Assembly: GCA_009731375.1 (NCBI GenBank)
Contig: BJOX01000063.1
Location: 658,028-722,027 of the forward strand
Length of the DNA stretch: 64,000 nucleotides
Source of the DNA: Paulinella micropora
Lineage: Eukaryota > Cercozoa > Imbricatea > Euglyphida
Direction of reading: 5' to 3'
A program made the position numbers and the translations under genes. The notes under the pieces were generated by a model. That model did no database searches. It was not told the DNA's origin and saw only the letters and a program-made list of their open reading frames with translations. This document shows positions 34,873 through 46,359 of the stretch, in pieces (the first letter of the stretch is position 1; each line of letters opens with the position of its first letter).

Positions 34873-34919
34873 GAGATGTCGCAAAAGGAATGTAGTCCTT
34901 GCAAGGAACGCAGTTTCAC

Positions 34920-35006
34920 AGCAAAAGTGCATGTGTCCGGGATGGGAATCACGGGTAGACTGTGTTCTGGAAAAAAGAAGAGGAGGACGTTGAAGAAAAA
35001 GGCAAT
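34920..35006 (-). CDS. Gene 2 exon between RFAQ and GDFN
   Basis: On the minus strand, acceptor ccattcctag and donor gtgaaa give 87 bases, phase 0 to 0. It contains a hydrophobic IAFFFNVLLFFF and then EHSLPVIPIPDTCTFA. A second acceptor (ttttttccag) at 34970 would enter in another phase. The distance between RFAQ and GDFN fits EEP enzymes, but boundaries are uncertain. Confidence 0.45.
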
Positions 35007-35030
35007 CTAGGAATGGAGAGTGGGGAGGAT

Positions 35031-35118
<88 letters not shown>

Positions 35119-35176
35119 GAAGAAAATGACTTGTGCATATCGGACTTCAGCTAATCATCAGAGACATATATATATG

Positions 35177-35230
<54 letters not shown>

Positions 35231-35293
35231 TAAGAAATGACTTGTGCATATCGGACTTCAGCTGCTCATCATCAGATATATATATATATATAC

Positions 35294-35343
<50 letters not shown>

Positions 35344-35407
35344 GAAGAGAGATAAGAAATGACTTGTGCATATCGGACTTCAGCTGCTCATCATCAGAGA
35401 TAGATAG

Positions 35408-35547
35408 ATGAGATGTCGCAAAGGAATGTAGTCCTTGCAAAGGAACGCAGTTTCACATCAAACAATAATTTGTGTACTGTGCATGTGTCCGGGATGGGAA
35501 TCACGGGTAGACTGTGTTCTGGAAAAAGAAGAGGAGGNNNNNNNNNN
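35408..35547 (-). repeat. 5' echo of the gene 2 exon at 34920, cut by gap
   Basis: A near-identical copy with a 25-base difference around cagtacacaaattattg. The N gap 35538-35547 hides its acceptor end. Confidence 0.65.
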
Positions 35548-35622
35548 TAGATAGATAGATAGATAGATAGATAGATATAGATAGATAGATAGATAGATAG
35601 ACGGATGGATAGATAGATAGAC

Positions 35623-35694
<72 letters not shown>

Positions 35695-35695
35695 G

Positions 35696-35755
<60 letters not shown>

Positions 35756-35854
35756 TATAGAGAGAGAGGGAGAGAGAGATAGAGAGAGAGAGAGAAAGGA
35801 AGAGAGATAAGAAATGACTTGTGCATATCGGACTTCAGCTGCTCATCATCAGAG

Positions 35855-35929
<75 letters not shown>

Positions 35930-36007
35930 TATATATAGAGAGAGAGAGAGAGAGGAAGAGAGATAAAAAATGACTTGTGCATATCGGCTTCAGCTGCTAA
36001 TCATCAG

Positions 36008-36115
<108 letters not shown>

Positions 36116-36124
36116 GGATGGATG

Positions 36125-36259
<135 letters not shown>

Positions 36260-36275
36260 ATAGATAAATAGATAA

Positions 36276-36316
<41 letters not shown>

Positions 36317-36327
36317 GAAGAAATGAC

Positions 36328-36381
36328 TTGTGCAAATCGGACTTCAGCAGCTAATCTCGCATCACGGCCCAAAGTGGCCAT
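36328..36381 (-). CDS. Gene 2 RFAQ exon
   Basis: On the minus strand, acceptor ttttgtgtcag and donor gtcatt bracket 54 bases, phase 0 to 0, reading MATLGRDARLAAEVRFAQ. The AEVRFAQ segment fits the R..Q helix between NTHL and GDFN in EEP proteins. Three 5' echoes lie upstream and six 3' echoes downstream. Confidence 0.72.
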
Positions 36382-36589
36382 CTGACACAAAACATACATA
36401 AATATATATATATATATATATATAATATATATAATATAATATAATATAATATAATATAATATAATATAATATAATATAATATAATATAATATAATATAAT
36501 ATAATATAATATAATAATATATACATATATATATAATATACATACAAACATACATACATATATCCATACATATAGACATATATACTTCA

Positions 36590-36827
36590 GCAGCTAATGT
36601 TGCATCGTGGCCCAAAGTGACAACCTGGACAAAACATACATACATACACGCATACATACATACAATGTTACATACACACACACACACATACATACATACA
36701 TACATACATACATACATAGCTAATCTCGCATCACGGCCCAAAGGGCTTTCTAAATACATACATACATAAGATCATACACACGCTCACCAAGGGCTTTCTA
36801 ATAAAGCCAATCGAATACAGGTTCTAA

Positions 36828-36830
<3 letters not shown>
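36590..36830 (-). repeat. 5' echoes of the RFAQ exon
   Basis: Minus-strand copies at 36590-36632 and 36718-36752 repeat ctttgggccgtgatgcgaga. A third, more decayed piece at 36788-36823 has both an acceptor and a gtgagc donor and reads NLYSIGFIRKPL in phase 0 to 0, so it might instead be a 12-codon exon. Confidence 0.6.
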
Positions 36831-36923
<93 letters not shown>

Positions 36924-36992
36924 TACAGCATTTCCTTACACAACAAAAGTGAAGTCATCGCTCCTTGTCAATAAAACACGCCCCCACGAGAC

Positions 36993-37198
36993 CTGAAGCG
37001 AGTTCAAAGCGGTGTCGCAAGGCCTTTCGATATCTTTCCGGGAAGTTGTGTCGGCCCCCAAATCTTTCCGGGAAGTTGTGTCGGCCCCAAAATTTTTCCG
37101 GGAAGTTGTGTCGGCCGCCAAATCTTTCCGGGAAGTTGTGTCGGCCCCCAAATCTTTCCTTGACGTTTCGTGGACCCGGTCGGACATAAGGACGGAGC
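36993..37198 (-). CDS. Gene 2 exon with coding 30-base minisatellite
   Basis: On the minus strand, acceptor ttatgtag and donor gtctcg bracket 206 bases, phase 1 to 0. It begins SVLMSDRVHETSRKD, placed after FNTHL as in neutral sphingomyelinases, then carries four more TTSRKDLGAD-type units, each from a 30-base DNA repeat, then a short Cys-containing end. A second frame is open throughout because the unit is a multiple of three. Confidence 0.65.
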
Positions 37199-37263
37199 CT
37201 ACATAAATACATATATGCATACATTCATACATATATGCATACATTCATACATAAATACATACG

Positions 37264-37297
<34 letters not shown>

Positions 37298-37398
37298 CAT
37301 ATATACATACATACATACATGCATGCATCATGCATGCATACATACATACATACATGCATACAAACATACAAACATACATACATATATACATACATAAA

Positions 37399-37453
37399 GG
37401 TAATCTTTCTGACAAGTTGTGTCGGCCCGGTCGGACATGTCAGAAAGATTACC
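37399..37453 (-). repeat. 5' echo with perfect 16-base hairpin
   Basis: Inverted arms ggtaatctttctgaca and tgtcagaaagattacc enclose 23 bases. In minus sense it reads MSDRADTTCQKDY, a chimera of the start and repeat unit of the 36993-37198 exon. A shorter echo with an acceptor (ctgcag) is at 37501-37533. Confidence 0.7.
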
Positions 37454-37537
37454 TGTATGCATGTATGTATGTATGTATGTATGTATGTATGTATGTATGG
37501 CCTGGTCGGACATGAGGACGGAGTCTGCAGACATACA

Positions 37538-37564
<27 letters not shown>

Positions 37565-37568
<4 letters not shown>

Positions 37569-38297
37569 CTTCATCAGGAAAGACGTGTGTTGAACATACA
37601 TACATACATACATACATACGTACGTACGTACGTACGTACGTGCGTACGTACGTACGTACGTATGTACATACATACATACATACATACATACATACATACA
37701 TACATACATCAGGAAAGAGGTGTGCTGAACATGCATACATACATACATACATACACACATACATACATACATACATATATACTAACATGCATACACACAC
37801 ATACATACATACATGCATACATACATGAATACATACATACATAAATGCCTTCGTCAGGAAAGAGGTGTGTTGAACATACATACATACATACAAACAAACA
37901 TACGTACATACATACATACATACATACATATATACATACATACATACATACATACATACCTTCATCAGGAAAGAGGTGTGCTGAACATGCATACATACAT
38001 ACATACATACACACATACATACACACATATATATATACATACATACATACACACACATACATACATACATACATACACACATACATACCTTCATCAGGAA
38101 AGAGGTGTGCTGAACATATATAAATACATACATACATACATATATACATACATACATATATACATACATACATATATACATACATACATACATATATACA
38201 TACATACATACATATACATACATACATACACACATACATACATACACACATACATACCTTCATCAGGAAAGAGGTGTGCTGAACATGCATGCATACA

Positions 38298-38328
<31 letters not shown>

Positions 38329-38874
38329 GCCTTCGTCAGGAAAGAGGTGTGTTGAACATACAAACATACATACATACATACAAACATACGTACATACACA
38401 CATACATACATACATAAATACATAAATACATACATACATATATACATACATACATACATACATACATACATAAATACATACATACATACATACAAACATA
38501 CGTACATACACACATACATACATACATACATACATAAATACATACATACATATATACATACATACATACATACATACATACATGCATACATACATACATA
38601 CATACCTTCATCAGGAAAGAGGTGTGTGTTGAACATACACATGCATACATACATACATACATACAAACATACATACAAGCATACAAACATACATACATGC
38701 ATACATGCATACACACATACACACATACATACATACATACATACATACATACATACATAGATACCTTCAGTAAAGAGGTGTATGTTGAACATACACATGC
38801 ATGCATGCATACATACATACATACATACATACATACATACATGCATACATACATACATACATACATACACACAC

Positions 38875-38907
<33 letters not shown>

Positions 38908-39446
38908 CATACAGACATACATTACATACCTTCATCAGGAAAGAGGTGTGCGTTGAACATAGACATGCATACATACATACATACATACATACATACATAC
39001 ACACATACATGCCTTCGTCAGGAAAGAGGTGTGTGTTGAACATACATGCATGCATACATACATACATACATACATACACACATACACACATACATACATA
39101 CATACATACATACATGCATACATAGATACCTTCATCAGGAAAGAGGTGTGTGTTGAACATACACATACATACATACATACATACATACATACATACACAC
39201 ACATACATACATACAGACATATATACATACATAACTTCATCAGGAAAGAGGTGTGTGTTGAACATACACATGCATACATACATACATACATACACACATG
39301 CATACATACATACATACATACATACATACACACATACATACATACATACATACATACATACCTTCATCAGGAAAGAGGTGTGTGTTGAACATACACATAC
39401 ATACATACATACATACATACATCAGGAAAGAGGTGTGTGTTGAACA
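37565..39446 (-). repeat. Fifteen-copy 3' echo array of the gene 2 NTHL exon
   Basis: Minus-strand copies of ttcaacacacacctctttcc plus tgatgaag|gtatgt occur near 37567, 37708, 37848, 37961, 38089, 38259, 38331, 38605, 38764, 38930, 39011, 39128, 39236, 39360 and 39420. Nearly all keep the donor. Spacers are (GTAT)n in minus sense. Confidence 0.9.
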
Positions 39447-39483
39447 TACACATACATACATACATACATACATACATAGATAC

Positions 39484-39541
39484 CTTCATCAGGAAAGAGG
39501 TGTGTGTTGAAAACATGCAGGCGGCGCTTTTTGTCCCCTAA
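39484..39541 (-). CDS. Gene 2 NTHL exon
   Basis: On the minus strand, acceptor tattcacag and donor gtatct bracket 58 bases, phase 0 to 1, reading [24 protein letters not shown] is the EEP signature whose His lies at the active site. It is the only one of 16 copies with an acceptor. Confidence 0.85.
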
Positions 39542-39542
39542 C

Positions 39543-40250
39543 TGTGAATATGAATATGAAAATGAATATGGATTTGAAAATGAATGCGAATATGAGTATG
39601 CATATGAATATGAATATGAATATGGATTTGAAAATGAATGCGAGTATGAGTATGAATATGAACATGAATATGAATATGGATTTGAAAATGAATATGGATT
39701 TGAAAATGAATGCGAATATGAATATGAATATGAATATGAATATGAATATGAATATGGATTTGAAAATGAATATGGATTTGAAAATGAATGCGAATATGAA
39801 TATGAATATGAATATGAATATGGATTTGAAAATAAATATGGATTTGAAAATGAATGCGAATATGAATATGAATATGAATATGAAAATGAATGTGGATTTG
39901 AAAATGAATGCGAATATGAGTATGAATATGAATATGAATATGGATTTGAAAATGAATGCGAATATGAATATGAATATGAATATGAATATGAAAATGGATT
40001 TGAATATGAATATGGGCATGGATTTGAATATGAATATGGATATGGATATGGATATGGATATGGATATGAATGTGAATATGAATATGAATATAAAATATAA
40101 AATATAAAATATAAATATAAATATAAATATAAATATAAATATAAATATAAATACAAATACAAATACAAATACAAATATAAATACAAATACAAATACAAAT
40201 ACAAATACAAATACAAATACAAATATAATATACATATCAATATATAATAT
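39543..40250. repeat. (GAATAT)n compound hexamer array, then (AAATAC)n
   Basis: Hexamers are interrupted regularly by ggatttgaaaatgaatgcg, giving a higher-order unit of 50-110 bases. The last part is (ATAAAT)n/(ACAAAT)n. Confidence 0.92.
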
Positions 40251-40256
40251 CTTTAC

Positions 40257-40300
40257 CCCACCGAGTCTGGCCGGTACCTCCAACACAGCATGCAGAACAC
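40257..40300 (-). CDS. Gene 2 VLHAVLE exon
   Basis: On the minus strand, acceptor tgtacattag and donor gtaaag bracket 44 bases, phase 1 to 0, reading VLHAVLEVPARLGG. It is the beta strand that precedes HVFNTHL in sphingomyelinase-like proteins. Five 5' echoes lie upstream. Confidence 0.78.
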
Positions 40301-40309
40301 CTAATGTAC

Positions 40310-40358
40310 ACATCAATCTATCTATGTATATCTATCTATATCTATCTATATCTATCTA

Positions 40359-40413
<55 letters not shown>

Positions 40414-40479
40414 ATATATATATATATATATCTATCTATCTATCTATCTATCTATCTACCTACCTACCTACCTACCTAC

Positions 40480-40519
<40 letters not shown>

Positions 40520-40636
40520 ATATACATGCATAGATATATATTTGTGTATGATTAGATATATATGCATGCAATAATATTCCGGTAGCTCCTGTACAGCATC
40601 TAATACACGTATATGCATGGATATACATTTGTGTAC

Positions 40637-40695
<59 letters not shown>

Positions 40696-41036
40696 TATAT
40701 ATATGCATATAGTTCCAGGCACAGCATGCAGAACACCTAATACATATACATGCATAGATATATTTGCATATGAACAGATTAGCTTATATGCATATTATAT
40801 ACATAATATTCCGGTAGCTCTAGCACAGCATGCAGAATACCTGATGTACATACATGCATAGATGTAATATTTGTACATGAATAGAAAAGCTTATATGCAC
40901 ACATGCTCATGTGTTTTCTGTTTGTTTCTCTCTTTCTTTTACACGCAGACACGGATGAATCTATCTATTTATTTATTTATTTATTTATCTATCTATCTAT
41001 CTATATATCCATCTATCTATCTATCTATCTATCTAC

Positions 41037-41080
<44 letters not shown>

Positions 41081-41290
41081 GTGTGTATGTTATCACATAA
41101 TAGATCGGTAGCTCCAGCATAGCTTACAGAACACATGATGTATACAAATGCATACATATATTTGCACGTGAGCAGAAAAGCTTTTGTGCATATAATGTAA
41201 CATAATAGGCCTGCAGCTCCAGCACAGCATCCAAAAAACCTACATATATTTGCGCATAAATAAAATACACACACACACACACACATATAT
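40310..41290 (-). repeat. Five 5' echoes of the VLHAVLE exon in (ATCT)n and (TA)n
   Basis: Minus-strand copies near 40574-40598, 40712-40733, 40808-40840, 41104-41134 and 41212-41240 repeat tag|gtgttctgcatgctgtgct and then end in tattatgcatata-like sequence shared between copies. Confidence 0.8.
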
Positions 41291-41353
41291 ATATTATATA
41301 TATATATATATTGTATAATTAGATAGATATGTAGGTAGATAGGTAGGGAGGGA

Positions 41354-41354
<1 letters not shown>

Positions 41355-41409
<55 letters not shown>

Positions 41410-41605
41410 CTAGACCCGGAGATTGAATGAAGGACGTGGGTTGCATACATACACACATACACACACATACACACATACACACACATACATACATACATAC
41501 ATGCATGCATACATAACATACATACATACATACATACATACATACATACATACATACATACATACATACATACATACATACATACATACATACATACATA
41601 CATAC
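41355..41605 (-). repeat. (AG)n, 3' echo, (ATAC)n
   Basis: 41413-41440 in minus sense (cccacgtccttcattcaatc) echoes the end of the next exon. (AG)n lies at 41359-41406 and (ATAC)n at 41450-41605. Confidence 0.7.
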
Positions 41606-41609
41606 ATAC

Positions 41610-41656
41610 ATGCAACCTGGAGGTCGAAGGAAGGACATGGGATCCCGTTTGAAGCA
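41610..41656 (-). CDS. Gene 2 exon linking LLQE and VLHAVLE exons
   Basis: On the minus strand, acceptor tgatttcaag and donor gtatgt bracket 47 bases, phase 2 to 1, reading ASNGIPCPSFDLQVA. The frame was chosen by phase; another reads FKRDPMSFLRPP. A D/Q-L then KG-like segment is expected here. Confidence 0.58.
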
Positions 41657-41751
41657 CTTGAAATCACACGAAATCACCGGCCACCTATATTGTATTGTAT
41701 TGTATTAATCTATTTCCATTTCGAGATTTTTTTTTTTTTTTTTTTTTTTTT

Positions 41752-41870
41752 AATAGCGAGCTTTGCGGTCGAGACCGCAAAATGCGTGCCATTGTCGCGA
41801 AATTGGAAACCGTTATTTTTCCGTACCGAGACCACATTATGTGGTCGAGGACGGAAATTTATGTATTGTT
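41752..41870. mobile_element. Diverged two-hairpin element, second subfamily
   Basis: Hairpin 1 is TTTGCGGTC-GA-GACCGCAAA (41762-41781). Hairpin 2 is TTTCCGT...GACCACATTATGTGGTC...ACGGAAA (41817-41856). The layout and CCACATT-TGTGG core match the foldback at 5484, but the sequence has diverged. Confidence 0.55.
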
Positions 41871-41874
41871 TTGT

Positions 41875-42470
41875 ATTGTATTGCATGGTATTGCATTGCA
41901 TGATTGTCTTGTACTGTCTTGTATTGTTTTGAGCTAAGCTTTATTGTATTGCCTTGCATTGTATTGTATTGTATTGTATTGTATTGTATTGTATTATATT
42001 GTCTTGTATTGTTTTGAACTAAATTTTATTGTATTGCCTTGCATTGTATTTTGTATTGTATTTTGTACTCCATTTTTTACTGTATTGTATTGTATTGTAT
42101 TGTATTGTATTGTGTTGTGTTGTATTGTGTTGTGTTGTATTGTATTGTATTGTATTGTATTGTAGTGTAGTGTATTGTATTGTATTGTATTGTGTTGTGT
42201 TGTACTGAATTGCATTGTATTGGATTGTATTGTATTGTATTGTACTGTATTGTATTGTATTGTATTGTATTGTCTTGTCTTGTATTGTATTGTATTGTAT
42301 TGCATTATATTGCATTATATTGTATTGCATGTATTGTATTGTATTGTATTGTACTGCATTGTATTGTATTGTATTGTATTGTATTGTATTGTATTGTACT
42401 GTATTGTATTGTGTTGCATTGCATTCTATTGCATTCTATTGTATTATATCATATTGTATTGTATTCCCCT
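41875..42470. repeat. (TTGTA)n pentanucleotide array
   Basis: About 600 bases of attgt repeats with ttgtc, ttgtg and ttgca variants, inside gene 2. No other signal. Confidence 0.95.
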
Positions 42471-42472
42471 AC

Positions 42473-42621
42473 ATGGTGCAGATGGCTGATCCAGGGTTGA
42501 GGAGGGGTACACCGCCCAGTCGCCCAAACCGCCGCCAGTCTGCAAGCAAGGTGTAGGTAGTCGGCAGGTGGCGACACAGCTGGGACAACAGCTGTGAGTC
42601 CCAGCTGCTTGTAAAGCATTC
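42473..42621 (-). CDS. Gene 2 LLQE exon (catalytic Glu)
   Basis: On the minus strand, acceptor gtttcatag and donor gtaggg bracket 149 bases, phase 0 to 2, 49 codons. It starts ECFTSSWDSQLLSQLCRHLP and ends LGGVPLLNPGSAICT. The first Glu completes LLQE, the metal-binding motif. All three frames are open; this one is fixed by phase and by the LLQE..LL..L pattern. Confidence 0.78.
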
Positions 42622-42629
42622 CTATGAAA

Positions 42630-42970
42630 CGATATAAGATGCGATGCGATGCGATGCGATGCGACGCGATGCGATGCGACACGACACGATGCGACACGAC
42701 ACGATGCGACACGACACGATGCGACACGACACGATGCGACACGATGCGACACGACACGCCACGACACGCCGCGCCGCACGCGACGACACACGACGACACG
42801 CGACACGCGAGACACGAGACACGAGACACGAGACACGAGACGATACGATACGATACGATACGATGCGATGCGATGCGATGCGATGTGATACGATACGATA
42901 CGATACGATACGATACGATACGATACGATACGAGACGAGACGAGACGAGACGAGACGAGACGAGACGATA
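42630..42970. repeat. Pentanucleotide array in blocks: GATGC, GACAC, GAGAC, GATAC
   Basis: Each block is internally uniform and differs from its neighbour by one base, showing stepwise spread of variants. Confidence 0.95.
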
Positions 42971-44490
42971 AACTCTATGCTCTATGCTCTATGCTCTATG
43001 CTCTATGCTACATGCAGCATGCTGTATGCTGCATGCTATATGCTATATGCTATATGCTGTATGCTACATGCTGTATGCTGTATGCTATATGCTGTATGCT
43101 GTATGCTGCATGCTGTATGCTGTATGCTGTATGCTATATGCTGAATGCTCTATACTCTATGCTGTATGCTATATGCTATATGCTATATGCTATATGCTGT
43201 ATGCTATACGCTATATGTTGTATGCTATATGCTATATGCTATATGCTATATGCTATATGCTATATGCTATATGCTATACGCTATATGCTATATGCTATAT
43301 GCTATATGCTATACGCTATACGTTGTATGCTATATGCTATATGCTATATGCTATGTGTTATGCGCTATGTGCTATGTGCTGTATGCTGTATGCTATATGC
43401 TATATGCTATATGCTATATGCTATATGCTACATGCTATACGCTATACGCTATATGCTGTATGCTATATGCTGTGTGCTGTATGCTATGTGTTATGTGCTA
43501 TATGCTGTATGCTATATGCTATATGCTATGTGCTGCATGCTATATGCTATATGCTATATGCTATATGCTGTATGCTATATGCTATATGCTGTATGCTACA
43601 TGCTATATGCTATGTGCTTTATGCTATGCTATATGCTATATGCTATATGCTATATGCTATATGCTATATGCTATATGCTATATGCTGTATGCTATACGCT
43701 ATATGCTATATGCTATATGCTATATGCTATATACTTTATGCTTTATGCTGTATGCTGCATGCTGTATGCTGTATGCTGTATGCTATGCTGTATGCTATAT
43801 GCTGTATGCTGTATGCTGTATGCTGCAACTGTATGCTGTATGCTACATGCTGCATGCTGCATGCTGTATGCTGTATGCTACATGCTATGTGCTTTATGCT
43901 GTATGTTGTATGCTGTATGCTGTATGCTACATGCTGTATGCTGTATGCTATATGCTATATGCTATATGCTGTATGCTATATGCTGTATGCTATATGCTAT
44001 ATGCTATATGCTATACGCTATACGTTGTATGCTATATGCTATATGCTATATGCTATGGGTTTGTGCTATATGCTATATGCTATATGCTATACGTTATATG
44101 CTATATGCTATATGATATATGCTATGTGCTATGTGCTAGGTGTTATGTGCTAGATGCTATATGCTTTATGCTATACGCTATACGTAAAATGCTATATGCT
44201 ATATGCTATGTGTTATGTGTTATGTGCTATCTGCTATTTGCTGTATGCTGTATGCTATATGCTATATCTATATACTATATGCTATACGCTATATGCTATA
44301 TGCTATATGCTATATGCTATATGCTATATGCTACATGCTATATGCTATATGCTATATGCTATATGCTATATGCTATACGCTATATGCTATATGCTATATG
44401 CTATATGCTATGTGTTATGTGTTATGTGCTATGTGCTGTATGCTGTATGCTAGATGCTATATGCTATACGCTATATGCTATCTGCTATAT
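42971..44490. repeat. 1.5 kb (TGCTATA)n heptanucleotide array
   Basis: atgctat/atgctgt heptamers with point variants. The 7-base unit leaves three long open frames (up to 453 codons), which are artefacts. Confidence 0.95.
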
Positions 44491-45021
44491 GCTATATGAT
44501 ATATGATATATGATATATGATATATGATATGTGATATATGATAAATGATATGTGATGTGTGACATGAAATGGTATGGATATGAAATGGTATGGATATGAT
44601 ATGATATGATATGATATGATATGATATGATATGATATGATATGATATGATATGATATGATATGATATGATATGATATATGATATGATATATGATATGATA
44701 TATGATATGATACATGATATGATATATGATATGATATATGATATGATATATGATATGATATATGATATGATATATGATATGATATATGATATGATATATG
44801 ATATGATATATGATATGATATGTGATATGATATATGATATGATATGATATATGATATGATATGATATGATATGATATGATATATGATACGATATACGACA
44901 TGATATGATATGATATGATATGATATGATATGATATGATATGATATGATATGATATGATATGATATGATATGATCTGATCTGATCTGATCTGATATGATA
45001 TGATATATGATAATGATAATG

Positions 45022-45056
<35 letters not shown>

Positions 45057-45765
45057 GATAACATTATAATGATAATGATATGATATGATATGATAATGAT
45101 ATGATATGATATGATATGATATGATATGATATGATATGATATGATATGATATGATATGATATGATATGATATGATATGATATATCATATGATATGATATA
45201 TGATATGATATGATATATGATATGATATGATATGATATAATATGATATGATATGATATGATATGATATGATATGATATGATATGATATGATATGATATGA
45301 TATGATATGATATGGTATATGATATGAGTATTGTGTTATGGTATATGATGGTATGGTATATGATGGTATGGTATATGATGGTATGTATGGTATGGTATGG
45401 TGTGGTATGGTATGGTATGGTATGGTACGGTACGGTACGGTATGGTTGGTATGGTATGGTATGGTATATGATGGTATGGTATATGATGGTATGGTACGGT
45501 ACGGTACGGTACGGTATGGTACGGTACGGTACGGTACGGTATGGTATGGTATGGTATGGTATGGTATGGTATGGTATGGTATGGTATGGTATGGTATGGT
45601 ATGGTATGGTAGGGTAGGGTAGGGTAGGGTAGGGTAGGGTAGGGTATGGTATGGTATGATATGGTATGATATGATATGATATGATATGATATGATATGAC
45701 ATGATATGATATGATATGATAGATATGATATGATCGAAATATGATATGATATGATATGATATGAC
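44491..45765. repeat. (ATATG)n, (ATGGT)n, (ACGGT)n pentanucleotide arrays
   Basis: TGATA-type pentamers dominate, with a 7-mer atatgat block, a GATAAT block near 45010 and a GGTAT/GGTAC block 45310-45650. Confidence 0.95.
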
Positions 45766-45768
45766 AAC

Positions 45769-45809
45769 CTGCAAGAGTACGATCGGGGCTCTCGTCTCCG
45801 ATATGTAAC
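45769..45809 (-). CDS. Gene 2 exon YISETRAPIVLLQ
   Basis: On the minus strand, acceptor gtatgcag and donor gttgtc bracket 41 bases, phase 1 to 0. RAPIVLLQ followed by Glu in the next exon forms the canonical EEP motif (D/P)IVxLQE. Confidence 0.8.
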
Positions 45810-45921
45810 CTGCATACATACGTACATACATACATACACACATACATACATACACACATACATACATACATACACACATACATACACACATACACACATA
45901 CATACATACATACATACATAC

Positions 45922-45967
45922 CTGCAATCTCTCTGGCCCGCTCTCTCTTGCGATGGTCGCTCATGTT
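45922..45967 (-). CDS. Gene 2 exon NMSDHRKRERAREIA
   Basis: On the minus strand, acceptor cctacag and donor gtatgt bracket 46 bases, phase 0 to 1. The R..R..EIA helix typically precedes the IVLLQE strand in EEP proteins. Confidence 0.8.
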
Positions 45968-45970
45968 CTG

Positions 45971-46178
45971 TAGGTAGGTAGGTAGGTAGGTAGGTAGGTA
46001 GGAAGGTAGGTAGGTAGGTAGGAAGGTAGGAAGGTAGGAAGGTAGGAAGGTAGGTGGATAGGCAGGTAGGTAGGTAGGTAGGCAGGTAGGTAGGTAGGTA
46101 GGTAGGTAGGTAGGTATATTCATGCAAACATACATACATACATACATGAATACATGAATACATGAATACATTCATACA

Positions 46179-46209
<31 letters not shown>

Positions 46210-46230
46210 CATGCATACATACATACATAC
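45971..46230. repeat. (GTAG)n and (ATAC)n arrays
   Basis: Intron sequence between two gene 2 exons, with GAAG and GCAG variants. (CTAC)n lies before the acceptor and (GTAT)n after the donor in minus sense. Confidence 0.92.
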
Positions 46231-46348
46231 CTGTACCACCCCCCAGGGCATCAGGCATGCATTCAAAGACAACACGCGCACGTGTTTCATAGTTGTCTTG
46301 TCTGTCTCTGATGTCACTGTCAGTGGCGGGCCACCACCCACCCGGGGC
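46231..46348 (-). CDS. Gene 2 exon with LSLN motif
   Basis: On the minus strand, acceptor tctgttcag and donor gtatgt bracket 118 bases, phase 2 to 0. It contains an in-frame ATG (46290-46288) followed by KHVRVLSLNACLMPWGVVQ, the first EEP strand with the catalytic-site Asn. The ATG could be the true start if the 48.3 kb segment is not coding. Seven 5' echoes lie upstream. Confidence 0.83.
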
Positions 46349-46359
46349 CTGAACAGATA

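Larger units (their letters stand above)
34757..36006 (-). repeat. Six 3' echoes of the gene 2 RFAQ exon
   Basis: Minus-strand copies near 34757, 35123, 35238, 35365, 35814 and 35970 repeat gcagctgaagtccgatatgc plus acaa|gtcatt, i.e. the exon end and donor. Spacers are (ATCT)n, (CT)n and (TA)n. Confidence 0.85.

Noticed and set aside
36788-36823. A 12-codon gene 2 exon (NLYSIGFIRKPL)
   Set aside because: It has both splice sites and fits phase, but it is better explained as a decayed 5' echo of the next exon; kept only as an alternative.
37565-39446. CRISPR-like regular repeat ccttcatcaggaaagaggtg
   Set aside because: It is the reverse complement of the gene 2 NTHL exon end plus donor, with (GTAT)n spacers.
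42984-44506. 453-codon and 389-codon frames reading MLYAICYM-type repeats
   Set aside because: A 7-base unit is read in three rotating frames; all three plus frames are open together, so no protein is implied.
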